A stretch of 64,000 nt of DNA from Coxiellaceae bacterium (GCA_902603055.1 CACKTD010000001.1:62001-126000); one strand, 5' to 3'. Numbered from the stretch's first letter, positions 15,784 through 30,751 are shown. Program-made: numbers and translations. Notes: generated by a model not told the origin, from the sequence alone.

Positions 15784-16673
15784 GTTTCACTTAGCGTTTC
15801 TAATTTTTCTTCAATAATTCTATGTGTTTTATGCCGTATCGCAAAATGGTTAGGCGATGTGACTGATTTCCCATAAATACTAATGCAAGGTATGTGCATC
15901 ATGCATGCAAGGTGTGTGAGTCCTGTATCCACACCGATAACAAGTGTTGCTTTGCTGATGATGTCTTTCGTCTTTTTCAAGGAGTATGGTTTTAGGATGG
16001 ATGCATTTGTGATGAGTCGGGAGTTAGTTTCATACTCTTTTATAGATCCATTTAAAACAGAAACATCAATACCAAAAGAGGTAAGCGTTTTAGCTAATAC
16101 GTCCCATTTATGCCAGGTTTTTTTTCTAAGAGAGGTATTGGGAAAGAAAAGAATTTTATGAGGTGTGGTGGCTGTATTCTCGTTAATTAAAAAGTGCCTA
16201 GAATCGGGATTTGATTTGTAGTTTAATACGTTTGCTAATAAATATCTGGTTTGTGTTGGGCGATGCTGCGTGTTGACACCAACACGCTTTGAATAAAAAA
16301 GACGCGCCAACTGTTCGTAAGGCGTGTCGTATCCGATATGGGCAATGTTAAACCGAAGCCATTTTGCAAAGAGTGCAGTGCGCATGAGTCCCTGTAGATC
16401 AATAATTAAATCATAGTTTTCTAAATTTATAGATTGGACTAGGGCTTTGAGTGCTCGCCAAGTTTCTTTTTTAAATAAGTTCTTACGCCATTTCCGAAAG
16501 TGGCTCTGATATATTTTACGGGTATTTGGCAGAAAGGTTGGTAATTCTGAAAATACATCTTCAACGAGCCAATCAAATTTAATGTGCGGTTGTTGGTTAT
16601 ATGCTTCTAAAAACCCCTCAAAACAATGGACAATATCACCTAGAGAGCTTGTTTTAATAATGAGTATTTTCAT
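15741..16673 (-). CDS. waaC: LPS heptosyltransferase I
   Basis: GT9-family enzyme that adds the first L-glycero-D-manno-heptose to Kdo of the LPS inner core, at the cytoplasmic face. The ATG at 16673 gives the family start MKILIIKTSSLGDIVH. DLIIDLQGLMRTALF and the C-terminal ADP-heptose site ATLVIGVDTGLTHLACMM are clear. The 310-residue length is usual. It overlaps waaF by 4 bases (ATGA), so the two are translationally coupled. WaaC rather than another GT9 enzyme is inferred from the LGDIVH start and pairing with waaF. Confidence 0.92.
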   Translation of the reverse strand: MKILIIKTSSLGDIVHCFEGFLEAYNQQPHIKFDWLVEDVFSELPTFLPNTRKIYQSHFRKWRKNLFKKETWRALKALVQSINLENYDLIIDLQGLMRTALFAKWLRFNIAHIGYDTPYEQLARLFYSKRVGVNTQHRPTQTRYLLANVLNYKSNPDSRHFLINENTATTPHKILFFPNTSLRKKTWHKWDVLAKTLTSFGIDVSVLNGSIKEYETNSRLITNASILKPYSLKKTKDIISKATLVIGVDTGLTHLACMMHIPCISIYGKSVTSPNHFAIRHKTHRIIEEKLETLSETQVLDVVWELLDSK

Positions 16674-17635
16674 GATGACAGCCGCCTTATAATATGAGGC
16701 CAAACAATCTCTGGAGATAAGTCATTAAGACACTGATGGTGCTTAAGAGGACACACCTTTTTTTGACAGGGCTGGCAAGATAAGTTGAGAGACACAATGG
16801 ATGCTGCACTAGATTTAGGTGGTGATTTATGGATCGAGGTTGCTCCAAACAGTGCGACAATGGGTACTTGTAATGCAGCAGCAACATGCATAAGCCCCGC
16901 ATCATTACAGAGTAAAAGACGAGCACGGGAAAGGTGTTCTAAGGTTTCCTGTAAACTAATTTTACCCACAAAATCTTGAGTTGATTTTTGCTCGAATTTA
17001 ATCTGTTGGCTTATGCTCTGATCGTTTGTGCTGCCTAATAACATACATCGATAACCATGGTCAGTCAGCTTACGTATGATTTTACTGTAATAGTTGGGTG
17101 GCCAACATTTAGACGGCCCAAAAGATGCTCCTGGTGCAATTGCAACGAGGTTGTTTTCTCGTTTTAAGGTTGAATTAATGGTGAGCTGTGGTTGGAGACA
17201 TGAAGTAAATCGTTCATAGGGCTGCATTAAATTACAATATTCAATGATGGTTTGTGGATCCATCGTTGATGATTTATTAGGAATCTGATTTAATAGCCCC
17301 CAGCGATATTCTCCTAGCCATCCAATACGTTTTGGAATACCCGCAAGCCAAGGGATCAGTGCCGCTTTAAATGCGTTTGGCAATATGAAAGCAGTATCAT
17401 AAGTGTTTTTTAATTGTTGAGCTAGTTTGAGCTTTTCACGTAAATTTAGTTTGCCGCTCTTATCCTGGGTGCTATATACTTGCCCTACTTCCACCATCAT
17501 TTTGAAAACAGGTACAAGATATGCACGACACACTATATCAATTTTATTGCCGTGTTTATTGAAAATTTTTTGAATAAGACTATGACTGACAACAGCATCA
17601 CCTAACCAAGAAGGTGCGATGACTAATGCCTTCAT
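16670..17635 (-). CDS. waaF: LPS heptosyltransferase II
   Basis: Adds the second heptose of the LPS core from ADP-heptose. Family features are the start APSWLGDAVVSHSL, IAPGASFGPSKCWPPNYYSK and the nucleotide-sugar motif LLCNDAGLMHVAAALQVP followed by ALFGATSIHKSPP. At 321 residues it is slightly short of the E. coli protein (348). Its start overlaps hemC by 4 bases and its end overlaps waaC by 4, so hemC-waaF-waaC read as one unit. Confidence 0.94.
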   Translation of the reverse strand: MKALVIAPSWLGDAVVSHSLIQKIFNKHGNKIDIVCRAYLVPVFKMMVEVGQVYSTQDKSGKLNLREKLKLAQQLKNTYDTAFILPNAFKAALIPWLAGIPKRIGWLGEYRWGLLNQIPNKSSTMDPQTIIEYCNLMQPYERFTSCLQPQLTINSTLKRENNLVAIAPGASFGPSKCWPPNYYSKIIRKLTDHGYRCMLLGSTNDQSISQQIKFEQKSTQDFVGKISLQETLEHLSRARLLLCNDAGLMHVAAALQVPIVALFGATSIHKSPPKSSAASIVSLNLSCQPCQKKVCPLKHHQCLNDLSPEIVWPHIIRRLSS

Positions 17636-18516
17636 TTTGAGCGGGCATCCCGAATTTCGTTCAAAAATACTTTGATCTGAGGGTTTGGGTCAATGGCGGT
17701 GTCAATGGTTGTTGAAAACTGTTTCAGTTCGTTTTGGACTTCAATGCCAACGGATAGCGCAATAGTATTATGTTGTTTGATGCGAGCATGAATACCAACA
17801 GCATCATGACAATCACAATCCAACTCTTGTGCAATTAAGCGTTCTAAATGGACACATTGACTGGTTGCTAAGTCATTCAGTTTAACGAGTGGTGATAATC
17901 GCTGGTAATGTAATTTGGCACATGTAATGATAATTGCACCTTGACCAGGTGCAGGGATCATTTCATCGGTACTAAAAAAATGCGTGATGGCGCTATCGTA
18001 TTGTAAACGCTTTAACCCTGCTGCTGCTAACACGATTCCATCAAAGTCGGATGCTTTTTGAATGCGAGTATCAATATTGCCACGCAGAGGATCTACAAAG
18101 ATATGAGGCCAGTGTTTTTTTATGAATAGTTTGCGGCGTTCACTTGACGTACCAATTAATGCACCATCTGGCAGTTCATTAATGTGTTTAAAGTTTTTAG
18201 AAATAAAGACATCTTGAGGGTTTTCGCGTGGCAGGATGGCTAAAATCCGTATTCGAGGGTCTAGTTTTGATGGTAGGTCTTTGCCAGAGTGTACAGCAAC
18301 ATCTGCTTTTTCAGCGATAACAGCTTCATCAATAAGTTTTGTAAATGTGCCTTTTAAGCCAAGCTTTACATCCAGTTTTTGTGGATATGGTGTCTTTATT
18401 GGGACGGGTTGGCAATAGGCATTGGGAAACATTGCATTGATTTGGTTTGAAACAATGTCAACTTGTTTTAATGCGAGAGCGCTATCGCGGGTCGCCATTC
18501 TTATATCATCAATCAT
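17632..18516 (-). CDS. hemC: Hydroxymethylbilane synthase (porphobilinogen deaminase)
   Basis: Polymerises four porphobilinogens into hydroxymethylbilane for heme. The N-terminus (IRMATRDSALALKQVD), the segment SGKDLPSKLDPRIRI, and LIGTSSERRKLF with RGNIDTRI are typical. The dipyrromethane cofactor cysteine lies in the segment DCDCHDAVGIHA, which usually reads GGCQVPIG; the surroundings are divergent here. At 294 residues it is a little short (about 310). Heme feeds the bc1 and heme A genes also found in this window. Confidence 0.95.
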   Translation of the reverse strand: MIDDIRMATRDSALALKQVDIVSNQINAMFPNAYCQPVPIKTPYPQKLDVKLGLKGTFTKLIDEAVIAEKADVAVHSGKDLPSKLDPRIRILAILPRENPQDVFISKNFKHINELPDGALIGTSSERRKLFIKKHWPHIFVDPLRGNIDTRIQKASDFDGIVLAAAGLKRLQYDSAITHFFSTDEMIPAPGQGAIIITCAKLHYQRLSPLVKLNDLATSQCVHLERLIAQELDCDCHDAVGIHARIKQHNTIALSVGIEVQNELKQFSTTIDTAIDPNPQIKVFLNEIRDARSK

Positions 18517-18539
18517 GGAAACATTATAAAAACTGAAAA

Positions 18540-18905
18540 TTAGCCTGTAAAGGCATATTCTTCCAGTATGTCCATGGATACATAATCTAAGAGCTCAACT
18601 GGACAAGCAGCTAACTTTATTTTTGGTGCGCAGCCTGCATGATAAGCCTCAAGCCACCTCGATATACATAAACACCATAAATCCCCAGCTTTAAGGCCAG
18701 GAAATTGTAGATACGGCTGAGGTGTAGTTAAATCATTCCCTTTGTTTTTTGTGAAGGTCAGAAATTCTTCAGTCACTTTAGCACAGACCATATGTTGACC
18801 CAGATCTTCTTTCACGTGATAACAAAATCCATCACGAATTATGCCACAATGTGGCCCACATGACTCTAATGGCTCATTGTAAATGTTTTTTAAAGACGTA
18901 TTCAT
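18540..18905 (-). CDS. DUF2237 family protein
   Basis: This is a small conserved protein of unknown function. The family pattern is clear: GFCYHVKEDLGQHMVCA, MTEEFL-like VTEEFLTFTKNKGNDLTTP, FPGLKAGDLWCLCISRW and a HAGCAPKI segment. It has several conserved cysteines and no signal peptide, so a cytosolic role, perhaps metal binding, is possible but unproven. The ATG lies 4 bases inside the ubiA stop region. It is followed by hemC in the same direction. Confidence 0.88.
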   Translation of the reverse strand: MNTSLKNIYNEPLESCGPHCGIIRDGFCYHVKEDLGQHMVCAKVTEEFLTFTKNKGNDLTTPQPYLQFPGLKAGDLWCLCISRWLEAYHAGCAPKIKLAACPVELLDYVSMDILEEYAFTG

Positions 18906-19768
18906 AAGCTAGCAGAAATAAATCCAAATAAAAGCATTGCGCCTGCCCAATGGTGATAATGAAATCCTTGCATATACTGCTTTTTATTATGGCATCGAAT
19001 CACACTGATTACCAATGCCATAAAGGTTGAAAGTAATATAATCCAGAAAACCCCCCGTAAATTTATAAAAAACCCTAGGCTTGCTAACAATACACAAACA
19101 GTTATTTCAATAGATATTATAAACGTAAGCGCATTGTCGTTTAACCATAGTGCACTCGAATGAATACCTATTTTCGCATCATCATGATGATCTGTTAGTG
19201 CATACAATGTGTCATAAGCCATTGGCCAAAGTAAGGCGCACACAAATAATAAACACCATTCAATACGTGTGTGTAACATATTTGTTGCAGAGTAAACAAT
19301 GGGGATAGACATGGCAAATGCTATGCCAAGAATTGCTTGGGGAAAGAAAAAAAACCGTTTGCAAAATGGATACAAGGTTGCAATTGCCAGTCCTAATATA
19401 CAGAGTGGCATTGTTTGTGATGGTAGTTGAATGGCAAGTAACAGGGCTGAAAATAAAAGTACGGCAAGAAAAATATATGCGCTTTTGGTAGATAGCCTAT
19501 TTGAAGCAAGTGGCCTTGTTTTGGTTCTCTCAACATGAATATCAATTTTGCGGTCCGCCAGATCGTTGATGATGCACCCTGCTGATCGCATGATAACAGT
19601 CCCAGTAAAAAATATACCCCAAAGTGCTAAATGATGTCCGTGAGTTGTTAGCCATAATGCCCACGCAGTAGGCCACCAAAGTAGCCAAATGCCGATAGGT
19701 TTATCGAGGCGTATTAATTTTGTTAGTAAATAAAGAGTTTGCACGCAAATATTATGGCATGAATGCAT
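18902..19768 (-). CDS. ubiA: 4-hydroxybenzoate polyprenyltransferase
   Basis: Membrane enzyme that attaches the polyprenyl tail to 4-hydroxybenzoate, the second step of ubiquinone synthesis. The two aspartate-rich motifs of the family are present: INDLADRKIDIHVERTKTRP near residue 70 and ALTDHHDDAKIGIHSSA near residue 187. Eight or nine membrane helices are visible. RLDKPIGIWLLWWPT opens the protein as in E. coli UbiA. At 288 residues it has the expected length. Its stop overlaps the DUF2237 gene. Confidence 0.96.
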   Translation of the reverse strand: MHSCHNICVQTLYLLTKLIRLDKPIGIWLLWWPTAWALWLTTHGHHLALWGIFFTGTVIMRSAGCIINDLADRKIDIHVERTKTRPLASNRLSTKSAYIFLAVLLFSALLLAIQLPSQTMPLCILGLAIATLYPFCKRFFFFPQAILGIAFAMSIPIVYSATNMLHTRIEWCLLFVCALLWPMAYDTLYALTDHHDDAKIGIHSSALWLNDNALTFIISIEITVCVLLASLGFFINLRGVFWIILLSTFMALVISVIRCHNKKQYMQGFHYHHWAGAMLLFGFISASL

Positions 19769-19782
19769 AGGTTTTGAAACGC

Positions 19783-20439
19783 TTAATCGTACTGCTCTAA
19801 ATGATAATGTTTAATTAAGTATTGTAACTTCTTTGGATAGGCTTTTCCCTGCCTGGAATAAGAAGTCAGCGTTTCTACCAATTTAGAGGCAGATATTTCG
19901 TGTTTGAAAAATTTCTTTCGTTGTTCTCTAAATTGTTTGTAGGAAGCGTGTCGATTGACATTAAGCATATAGTCATCAATTGACCCTTCTTTAGTTTCAT
20001 ATGATTTTACCGCAAAGAATGGCTTATTATCGTTTGGATTGACTGGTCGTAGACCACATCCTCTGGTAAAGCACCATTGTCCAAAATAAGCATTGCCCTC
20101 TCTGGCAAAACGGGACGATCCAAACCCACTTTCTAGTGCCGCTTGTGCCATGGTAACGCTGGTTGGTACGTAATTAACCTTAGTCAGTAAATCAGATTTG
20201 CATTGCGTAGAGAACGTTGAGCACGATTTAACTTTATATTGATCAGCGATGTAATTGATATAGTCAATCTCAGCTTGGTTATTCGTGTTTAAATCAATTT
20301 TTTTTATGTACTCCCTATCTTGCTTGATCTTCTCTTGGCTAATTTTAATGGATGGGAGAATAGACTCAAAGAAGTCTTCTTGGGGAGATGCGAATGAATC
20401 TGTGGCAAAAAATATGCAAAATAATAAATAAATAATCAT
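19783..20439 (-). CDS. Bax-like glucosaminidase domain protein
   Basis: This is a secreted or envelope protein of the Bax/FlgJ-type beta-N-acetylglucosaminidase family. A signal peptide covers about residues 1-17. The catalytic core is TMAQAALESGFGSSRFAREG (Glu likely catalytic) followed by NAYFGQWCFTRGCGLRP and DYMLNVNRHASYKQFR. Together with the M23 peptidase and the L,D-transpeptidase it forms the peptidoglycan-processing set of the window. A minus-strand TTGACT / TTTAAT pair upstream could be its promoter, leaving a very short leader. Confidence 0.88.
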   Translation of the reverse strand: MIIYLLFCIFFATDSFASPQEDFFESILPSIKISQEKIKQDREYIKKIDLNTNNQAEIDYINYIADQYKVKSCSTFSTQCKSDLLTKVNYVPTSVTMAQAALESGFGSSRFAREGNAYFGQWCFTRGCGLRPVNPNDNKPFFAVKSYETKEGSIDDYMLNVNRHASYKQFREQRKKFFKHEISASKLVETLTSYSRQGKAYPKKLQYLIKHYHLEQYD

Positions 20440-20528
20440 AATAATAATTTTTATGTATTAAAGCACAGAATGTATTATTGAGTCAAGTCATTTAAATGGT
20501 TTGAGCATGCTTTAAAGCAAAACCAGTA

Positions 20529-21659
20529 TTATTTGCGGAGTAAAGCGATTTTGTCGCCGTCTTGTAAAACGTCACTTCTAAATACAATAAAGTTTTTATT
20601 GTTGATGTTAGTTTCACCAAGAACTTCGACGGGTATTTGTTCCCATTCGTTATCATAAAAGCGATAAATGGATTGGCTTTCAGTAAAGGCAGTCTCTGGC
20701 AAGTTGAAAACAGTCGTCTTGGAACGATCCATCAGCTGCACTTTTACTTGCTCTCCATTAGAGAAGATATTCAGCTCTTTGATACCAAATGTTAAGTATA
20801 GGAGTCCTTTGTTATCTTTTTGGGTTTGATCATAGCTATTTAATAGAAATTCATGTGTGCCGTCTGTTGCAAAAAAGTCTTGAGGCCGATTTAAAAACGT
20901 GTCGTGCAGTCTTTTTGGCAGGCTTACTTTAAGCTCGAGTGGGTGAATCGGACGCATGTAAATGACTGGTTTGTTTTTGATATATGAAGACTGAGTATTG
21001 ATTTTAGTCATATAAATCTTGCCATCAACAGGAGCACGAACAGTTGCTTGTTCGAGTTGCTCTTCGATTTGGATATGACTGAGTAACAGGCGATCCAATT
21101 GTGCTTGAAGCTTTTGTTCAAACGCTTGACCTTCATTTATTTTATTTGTCTTATCCGCCATCTTGCCACGTAAAATCAAAGTTCTTTTGGATAGTTTCTG
21201 GATCTCAGGCGATTTAGGATATGCCACTTTAAGTCGATTAATGCTGCCATCTAGGCTTTGGAAGTCATTTTGTAACGTTTCCAGTGCAAAAATAGCTTTC
21301 TTATATTCAATTTGCACTTGTGTTTTTTTGCTACGTGTTTTTTTGATATCTGAATTTAGTCTTGATAGCTCTTGCTCTAATGGTCTTGTATCCATTTTCC
21401 ACAAGGCATCGCCTCGCTTAACGCCTTGTCCTGCTGTGACGTAAATCTCTCTAACGCGTCCTCTAAAAGGTGTTTGTACTGGGATATTTGTTGCGGTTTT
21501 CACGATCCCTGTTGTTTCAAGTGTTGCTACTTTTGATGGGCTCTTCAAAACAAGTGTCCCATACGGCTCTGTAAGCCCTTGAGCTAGGGCACTCATAGAA
21601 AGTAATGTGGAGACGCCAACAAGGAGAGTTTTTTTAAGAGAACATGCTATACCAATCAT
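20529..21659 (-). CDS. HlyD-family periplasmic adaptor (orphan)
   Basis: This is a membrane-fusion-type adaptor. A signal sequence (about 1-26, ending SMSALAQ) precedes a biotinyl-lipoyl-like hairpin (TPFRGRVREIYVTAGQGVKRGDALW written in parts: PVQTPFRGRV, VTAGQGVKRGD). A long alpha-helical coiled coil runs from about residue 100 to 190. A second lipoyl half (ATVRAPVDGKIYMTK) and beta-barrel domains complete it. Such proteins bridge an inner-membrane pump and an outer-membrane channel, but neither is encoded next to it. The pump partner must lie elsewhere or the protein has another role. Confidence 0.8.
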   Translation of the reverse strand: MIGIACSLKKTLLVGVSTLLSMSALAQGLTEPYGTLVLKSPSKVATLETTGIVKTATNIPVQTPFRGRVREIYVTAGQGVKRGDALWKMDTRPLEQELSRLNSDIKKTRSKKTQVQIEYKKAIFALETLQNDFQSLDGSINRLKVAYPKSPEIQKLSKRTLILRGKMADKTNKINEGQAFEQKLQAQLDRLLLSHIQIEEQLEQATVRAPVDGKIYMTKINTQSSYIKNKPVIYMRPIHPLELKVSLPKRLHDTFLNRPQDFFATDGTHEFLLNSYDQTQKDNKGLLYLTFGIKELNIFSNGEQVKVQLMDRSKTTVFNLPETAFTESQSIYRFYDNEWEQIPVEVLGETNINNKNFIVFRSDVLQDGDKIALLRK

Positions 21660-21725
21660 CCATTCATTAAAGCAAGGTTTTTATCAAATTTTCAAGCTTT
21701 AGATGAATAAAATTCATGAATCTGC

Positions 21726-21754
21726 TTGAGTATCGTTATATATCAAAGCATAAT
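21726..21754 (+). promoter_or_regulatory. Putative sigma-70 promoter of trpS, abutting the start codon
   Basis: TTGAGT (21726-21731), a 17-base spacer and CATAAT (21749-21754) form a good promoter. The -10 ends only 7 bases before the trpS ATG at 21762. Transcription would therefore begin at or next to the start codon, and no Shine-Dalgarno sequence is present. Confidence 0.5.
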
Positions 21755-21761
21755 AAGACTC

Positions 21762-22739
21762 ATGAAAAGAGTTTTAAGTGGAATGCAGCCAAGTGGGCCA
21801 CCTACATTAGCCCACCTGATTGGAACTGTAGATAGCTGGCGACAACTGCAATCCCAATATCACAGTATATTCTTTGTGGCAGATTTACATGCTATCACGG
21901 TGACTCAAGATCCCATTACCTTGAATAAGCGCATTTATGATCTCCTTGCCTTTTTTCTAGCAAGTGGAATTGATCCAAAGAAAAGTATAATTATTGTTCA
22001 GTCTCAATTGCCCCAACATTGTGAGCTAGCTTGGATCTTAAGTTGCGTGACTGCAACAGGTGAACTGTCTCGCATGACTCAATATAAAGACAAGTCTGAG
22101 AGCAATCAGCATCCTTATTTTGGTTTATATGCGTACCCTGTGTTAATGGCTGCAGATATTTTGTTGTACCAAACCGATCTAGTCCCAGTTGGTGCAGATC
22201 AAAAGCAACATCTTGAGTTGGCTAGATTACTAGCTAAGCGAATTAACCACCAGTTTGGTGAAGTACTAACTGTGCCAGAGCCCATTATCCCTAAAATTGG
22301 TAGTCGTATAATGTCACTTCAAGATCCAACGCGCAAAATGTCTAAATCGGATGCTAATCCCAATAACATTATTTCTCTTGATGACAGTCCTGAGCAAATT
22401 GTTAAAAAGATCAAGAAGGCGGTAACAGACTCTGTTGGGCAAGTGGCATATGATAAGGAGCGTCCCGGAATTACAAACTTGATTGAAATTTTTGCGCAAG
22501 TGAGTGGTAAGACCATAGAGCAGATTGAGTCGCATTATCTAGGTCAAGGTTATGGTCAATTCAAATCAGACTTAGCTGAAGCAACAGTTGAGTATTTAAG
22601 ACCCATTCAAACAGAGATGGCACAGTATTTAAAAGACACCAGTGCGTTGGATGCGGTGATTCAAGGAATGCGGGGACAAGCCGCTGAAATAGCAGATAAA
22701 ACACTGAGAAAATTAAAATCAAATATCGGTTTATATTAA
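21762..22739 (+). CDS. trpS: Tryptophanyl-tRNA synthetase
   Basis: Class I aminoacyl-tRNA synthetase charging tRNA-Trp. The ATG at 21762 gives the family start KRVLSGMQPSGPPTLAHLIG; the TTG at 21726 falls in the promoter and is rejected. FFVADLHAITV, PVGADQKQHLELAR and the KMSKS loop (RKMSKSDANPNN) are clear. The usual H-x-G-N signature reads LAHLIG here. At 325 residues it is normal. The stop is followed directly by the sbcB ATG (TAAATG), so the two are coupled. Confidence 0.96.
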   Translation: MKRVLSGMQPSGPPTLAHLIGTVDSWRQLQSQYHSIFFVADLHAITVTQDPITLNKRIYDLLAFFLASGIDPKKSIIIVQSQLPQHCELAWILSCVTATGELSRMTQYKDKSESNQHPYFGLYAYPVLMAADILLYQTDLVPVGADQKQHLELARLLAKRINHQFGEVLTVPEPIIPKIGSRIMSLQDPTRKMSKSDANPNNIISLDDSPEQIVKKIKKAVTDSVGQVAYDKERPGITNLIEIFAQVSGKTIEQIESHYLGQGYGQFKSDLAEATVEYLRPIQTEMAQYLKDTSALDAVIQGMRGQAAEIADKTLRKLKSNIGLY

Positions 22740-24073
22740 ATGGGAAAAACCTGGTTATTCTATGATGTTGAGTCGACAGATCTAAATCCAGCATTTGGTC
22801 AGATCATGCAATATGCATCCATTCGTGTGGATGAAAGCTGGCAAGAAGTGGATCGTACGATGTTTTATGTCTCATTAACACATGATCGTCTACTTAGCCC
22901 TGAAGCCATGCTAGTGCATCGTATCCCTGTTCTTGGAGTCGGTGAATCGCTCTGTGAGCATGAGGCAGCGCAACGCATATTTGATGATGTGAATGCAACT
23001 GATACTGTAAATGGTGGTTATAATACTCTTGGATTCGATGATGAAGTGTTACGCTTTACGTTTTTTCGCAATTTTCTTGAGCCTTACACACATGGTTTTA
23101 AAAATGGATGTCAGCGATTTGATTTATATCCCCTAATGTTGTTGTACTACTACTTTCAATCAGAGTGTGTAAAGTGGCCTACCATCTCAGATCGGCCAAC
23201 ATTTAAATTGGAGAAATTCAATGAATGTAACGATCTTGTTCAAGGAATGGCGCATGATGCGTTAGTTGATGTAAGTGTGTGCGTGGAATTAGCAAAACGG
23301 CTTTCTCATGATGAGGCATTGTGGGTACAAGGCTTATCAGCTTTAACGCAACGTCATTTTAATAAATCAGTTTCTTTGTTACTGGATGCAAGGCTTGGAG
23401 CGGAGTGTCGATATGCTGCATGGGTTATAAAGCTTGCAGAACATCACGTATATAAAAACACAAGTTTTTGGATCCGTCTTGATAAAGTTAAATTTCAGAA
23501 CTTGGAAGACGTTAAAAGCGTACTATTTAGAAAGAAAAGTGCTGATACACGTTTGATTATCCAAGATGAATCATTACAGCCTGATAATCAGTTAGTGGAT
23601 GATAATTTGATGTGGTTGGAATCGCATGGGGCAACGTTAAGTGCTTGGTTGAACGAGCTGACATCAAAGCTGTATTCTCGAGTGATGCATTTGGATGTTG
23701 ATGCATCTTTGTATGCGCTTGGAACGCTGAGCCCAAATGAAATGGCTTATGCAAGCAAATTCAAACAGGACCCACAACAGCCTTTAAAGCATATTGATGA
23801 TCAGCCACCTCGCTTAAAGCAAATGATTATGCGGTACTTATGGCGGCATTATCCGGGTAGTGAAAATTTAAAATCATCGGATATGTTATTTCATCAGCAC
23901 CAACTATATAGACCAGTTGTAAATGACTTTAGAGGTCGAGCAAGACAAACGCCTAACGATGTACTGCAGAGGACACGGGTACTGTTAGGGGAAAAAACAA
24001 ACCAAGAAGATATTAATCTATTAACGGATTTAGAAAGATACTTAGTCAATAATTTTTTGGGTGAGGCGCTTTG

Positions 24074-24074
<1 letters not shown>
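22740..24074 (+). CDS. sbcB: Exodeoxyribonuclease I
   Basis: 3'-5' single-strand DNA exonuclease used in recombination and mismatch repair. The DEDD-type active site is visible: LFYDVESTDLNPAF (motif I), YNTLGFDDEVLRFTFFRNF (motif II) and MAHDALVDVSVCVELAKRL (motif III). The SH3-like and C-terminal exonuclease-I domains follow. At 444 residues it is about 30 shorter than the E. coli protein. The first motif has Val-Glu-Ser in place of Tyr-Glu-Thr. Its stop overlaps the atpI start (TGATG). Confidence 0.93.
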
Positions 24075-25200
<1,126 letters not shown>

Positions 25201-25223
25201 TTATTTAAACAGGAGATATATAA

Positions 25224-26001
<778 letters not shown>

Positions 26002-26008
<7 letters not shown>

Positions 26009-26541
26009 AAAGCATTGCAAGGCCATACGCTGTTGCGGTCTCACAAACAGTTACAACGCCTAAAAAAAAGGCAAGCTGGGATGAGGCTTTGCAAATGCTT
26101 GATACATTGCTTCAAAACAAGCAAATATCCAACCTTTTACATGATCCTAGAGTATCTAAAAAAGAGCGTTTTGCTGTCTTAAAAGCAGCCACACAAAAGC
26201 AAGGATTTACAGAGTTTTGGCGGTTGATTGAAGTGTTGATTCAATATGGTCGTTTAAATCTAGTAAGCGAGATTAAGGATATTTTAGGTGAAATCTACAA
26301 CCTCCAGCATGATATTGTTTTAGCTAAGGTTCATGTGGCACGACTGCCTGCACCTGCAACTCAAAAGAGTATTATTAGTAATATAAAAAAACAACATGGC
26401 TGCAAAGAGGTTAAGGTTGATTGGGTTATTGACCCAAAAATCATTGGTGGTTCAGTGATAGAGATTAATTCTCAACAAATAGATCGTTCCTTATTAGGGC
26501 GAGTCAATCAATTTAAAAATTTATTAGGGGTGTCCGTATGA
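26002..26541 (+). CDS. atpH: ATP synthase F1 subunit delta
   Basis: Connects the F1 head to the b stalk. [12 protein letters not shown] and the ending [16 protein letters not shown] region with [17 protein letters not shown] are characteristic; the latter is the conserved C-terminal motif of OSCP/delta. It is 179 residues, as usual. It overlaps both neighbours, atpF by 7 bases and atpA by 4 bases. Confidence 0.96.
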
Positions 26542-28082
26542 CAACAATCAATGCAACAGAAATTAGTTCATTAATCAAAAATAAAATCGATGGTGTTGAT
26601 CTTGCTGAAGAAACAAAAGTTATTGGCCATGTTTTAAGTGTAAAAGATGGTGTGGTTGTAATTTATGGCTTAACTGAGGCCCTGTATGGTGAGATGCTTG
26701 TTTTACCTGGGGATGTTAAGGCAATTGCGTTGAATTTGGATAAAGATTCTGTTGCTGCTGTAGTGCTTGGGGACTATTCAACCATTCGTGAGGGTGATGA
26801 AGTGCGCTGTACTGGCAAGGTGCTTGAGACCCCTGTTGGAGAGGCTCTTTTAGGCCGTGTGGTTGATGCATTAGGTACACCGATTGATGGTAAAGGCGAT
26901 ATAAAAACAAATAAATCAATGCCTGTTGAGCGCGTAGCGCCTGGGGTTATTGCGCGTCAGTCAGTAAGTCAGCCATTACAAACAGGTATCAAGCCAATTG
27001 ATATTATGGTGCCAATTGGTCGAGGGCAGCGTGAATTGATCATTGGAGATCGTCAGACGGGTAAGACCGCTATTGCGATTGATACGATCATTAATCAAAA
27101 GTCTACAGGCGTTAAATGTATTTATGTAGCAATTGGTCAGAAACAAAGTTCTATTATCAATATTGCTAAAAAATTAGAAGAGCACGATGCCCTTAAAAAT
27201 ACGATTATTATTTCTGCAAGTGCTTCAACCCCTGCTGCAATGCAATACATCGCACCTTATGTTGGTTGTGCGATGGGCGAATTTTTCATGGATCAAGGTG
27301 AAGACGCATTAATTATTTATGATGATTTATCCAAGCATGCAGTAGCTTATCGTCAGATAAGTTTATTGTTAAGACGACCTCCTGGTCGTGAGGCGTTTCC
27401 TGGAGATATTTTCTATTTACATTCGCGTTTATTGGAGCGTGCTGCTCGAGTTAGTGCTGAGTATGTTGAAAAAACAACGAAGGGTAAGGTGAAAGGAAAA
27501 ACAGGATCATTAACTGCATTACCGATCATTGAGACTCAAGCCGGTGATGTATCTGCTTTTGTTCCAACTAACGTGATCTCAATTACAGATGGGCAAATTT
27601 ATCTGGATACGGATATGTTTAATGCTAATAAACGTCCAGCCATTAATGCGGGACTTTCTGTGTCTCGGGTTGGTGGTGCTGCACAAACACAAATCATTAA
27701 AAAATTAGGTGGAAATGTACGGTTATCGCTTGCACAGTTCCATGAACTTGAAGCTTTTGCACAGTTTGCCTCTGATCTCGATGATGCCACTAAGAAGCAA
27801 TTAGATCGTGGTGAACGGATTACCCAAATGCTTAAACAAAAACAATATCATCCTTATGCGGTAGCAGAAATTGCCTGTAGTCTTCATTTGGTTTCAGAAG
27901 GTCATCTAGATAAAGTGCCTTCCGATAAAGTAGAGCAATTTGAAGGTGACTTCCTCGATTATTTGAATACTGAGCAAAAAATGTGGATGCGTTCTATTGA
28001 AAAAAATCCAAAACTCACGGATGACTTTAAAGGAAAGTTCGATCAAGCAATTAAGGCATTTTTGAAAGGATATACAATCTAG
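26538..28082 (+). CDS. atpA: ATP synthase F1 subunit alpha
   Basis: Regulatory nucleotide-binding subunit of the F1 hexamer. The Walker A loop is [11 protein letters not shown] near residue 169, Walker B is [12 protein letters not shown], and [20 protein letters not shown] is the conserved central segment. [19 protein letters not shown] and [14 protein letters not shown] follow. It is 514 residues and full length. It is followed after 3 bases by atpG. Confidence 0.98.
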   Translation: MTTINATEISSLIKNKIDGVDLAEETKVIGHVLSVKDGVVVIYGLTEALYGEMLVLPGDVKAIALNLDKDSVAAVVLGDYSTIREGDEVRCTGKVLETPVGEALLGRVVDALGTPIDGKGDIKTNKSMPVERVAPGVIARQSVSQPLQTGIKPIDIMVPIGRGQRELIIGDRQTGKTAIAIDTIINQKSTGVKCIYVAIGQKQSSIINIAKKLEEHDALKNTIIISASASTPAAMQYIAPYVGCAMGEFFMDQGEDALIIYDDLSKHAVAYRQISLLLRRPPGREAFPGDIFYLHSRLLERAARVSAEYVEKTTKGKVKGKTGSLTALPIIETQAGDVSAFVPTNVISITDGQIYLDTDMFNANKRPAINAGLSVSRVGGAAQTQIIKKLGGNVRLSLAQFHELEAFAQFASDLDDATKKQLDRGERITQMLKQKQYHPYAVAEIACSLHLVSEGHLDKVPSDKVEQFEGDFLDYLNTEQKMWMRSIEKNPKLTDDFKGKFDQAIKAFLKGYTI

Positions 28083-28085
28083 ATC

Positions 28086-30750
<2,665 letters not shown>

Positions 30751-30751
30751 T

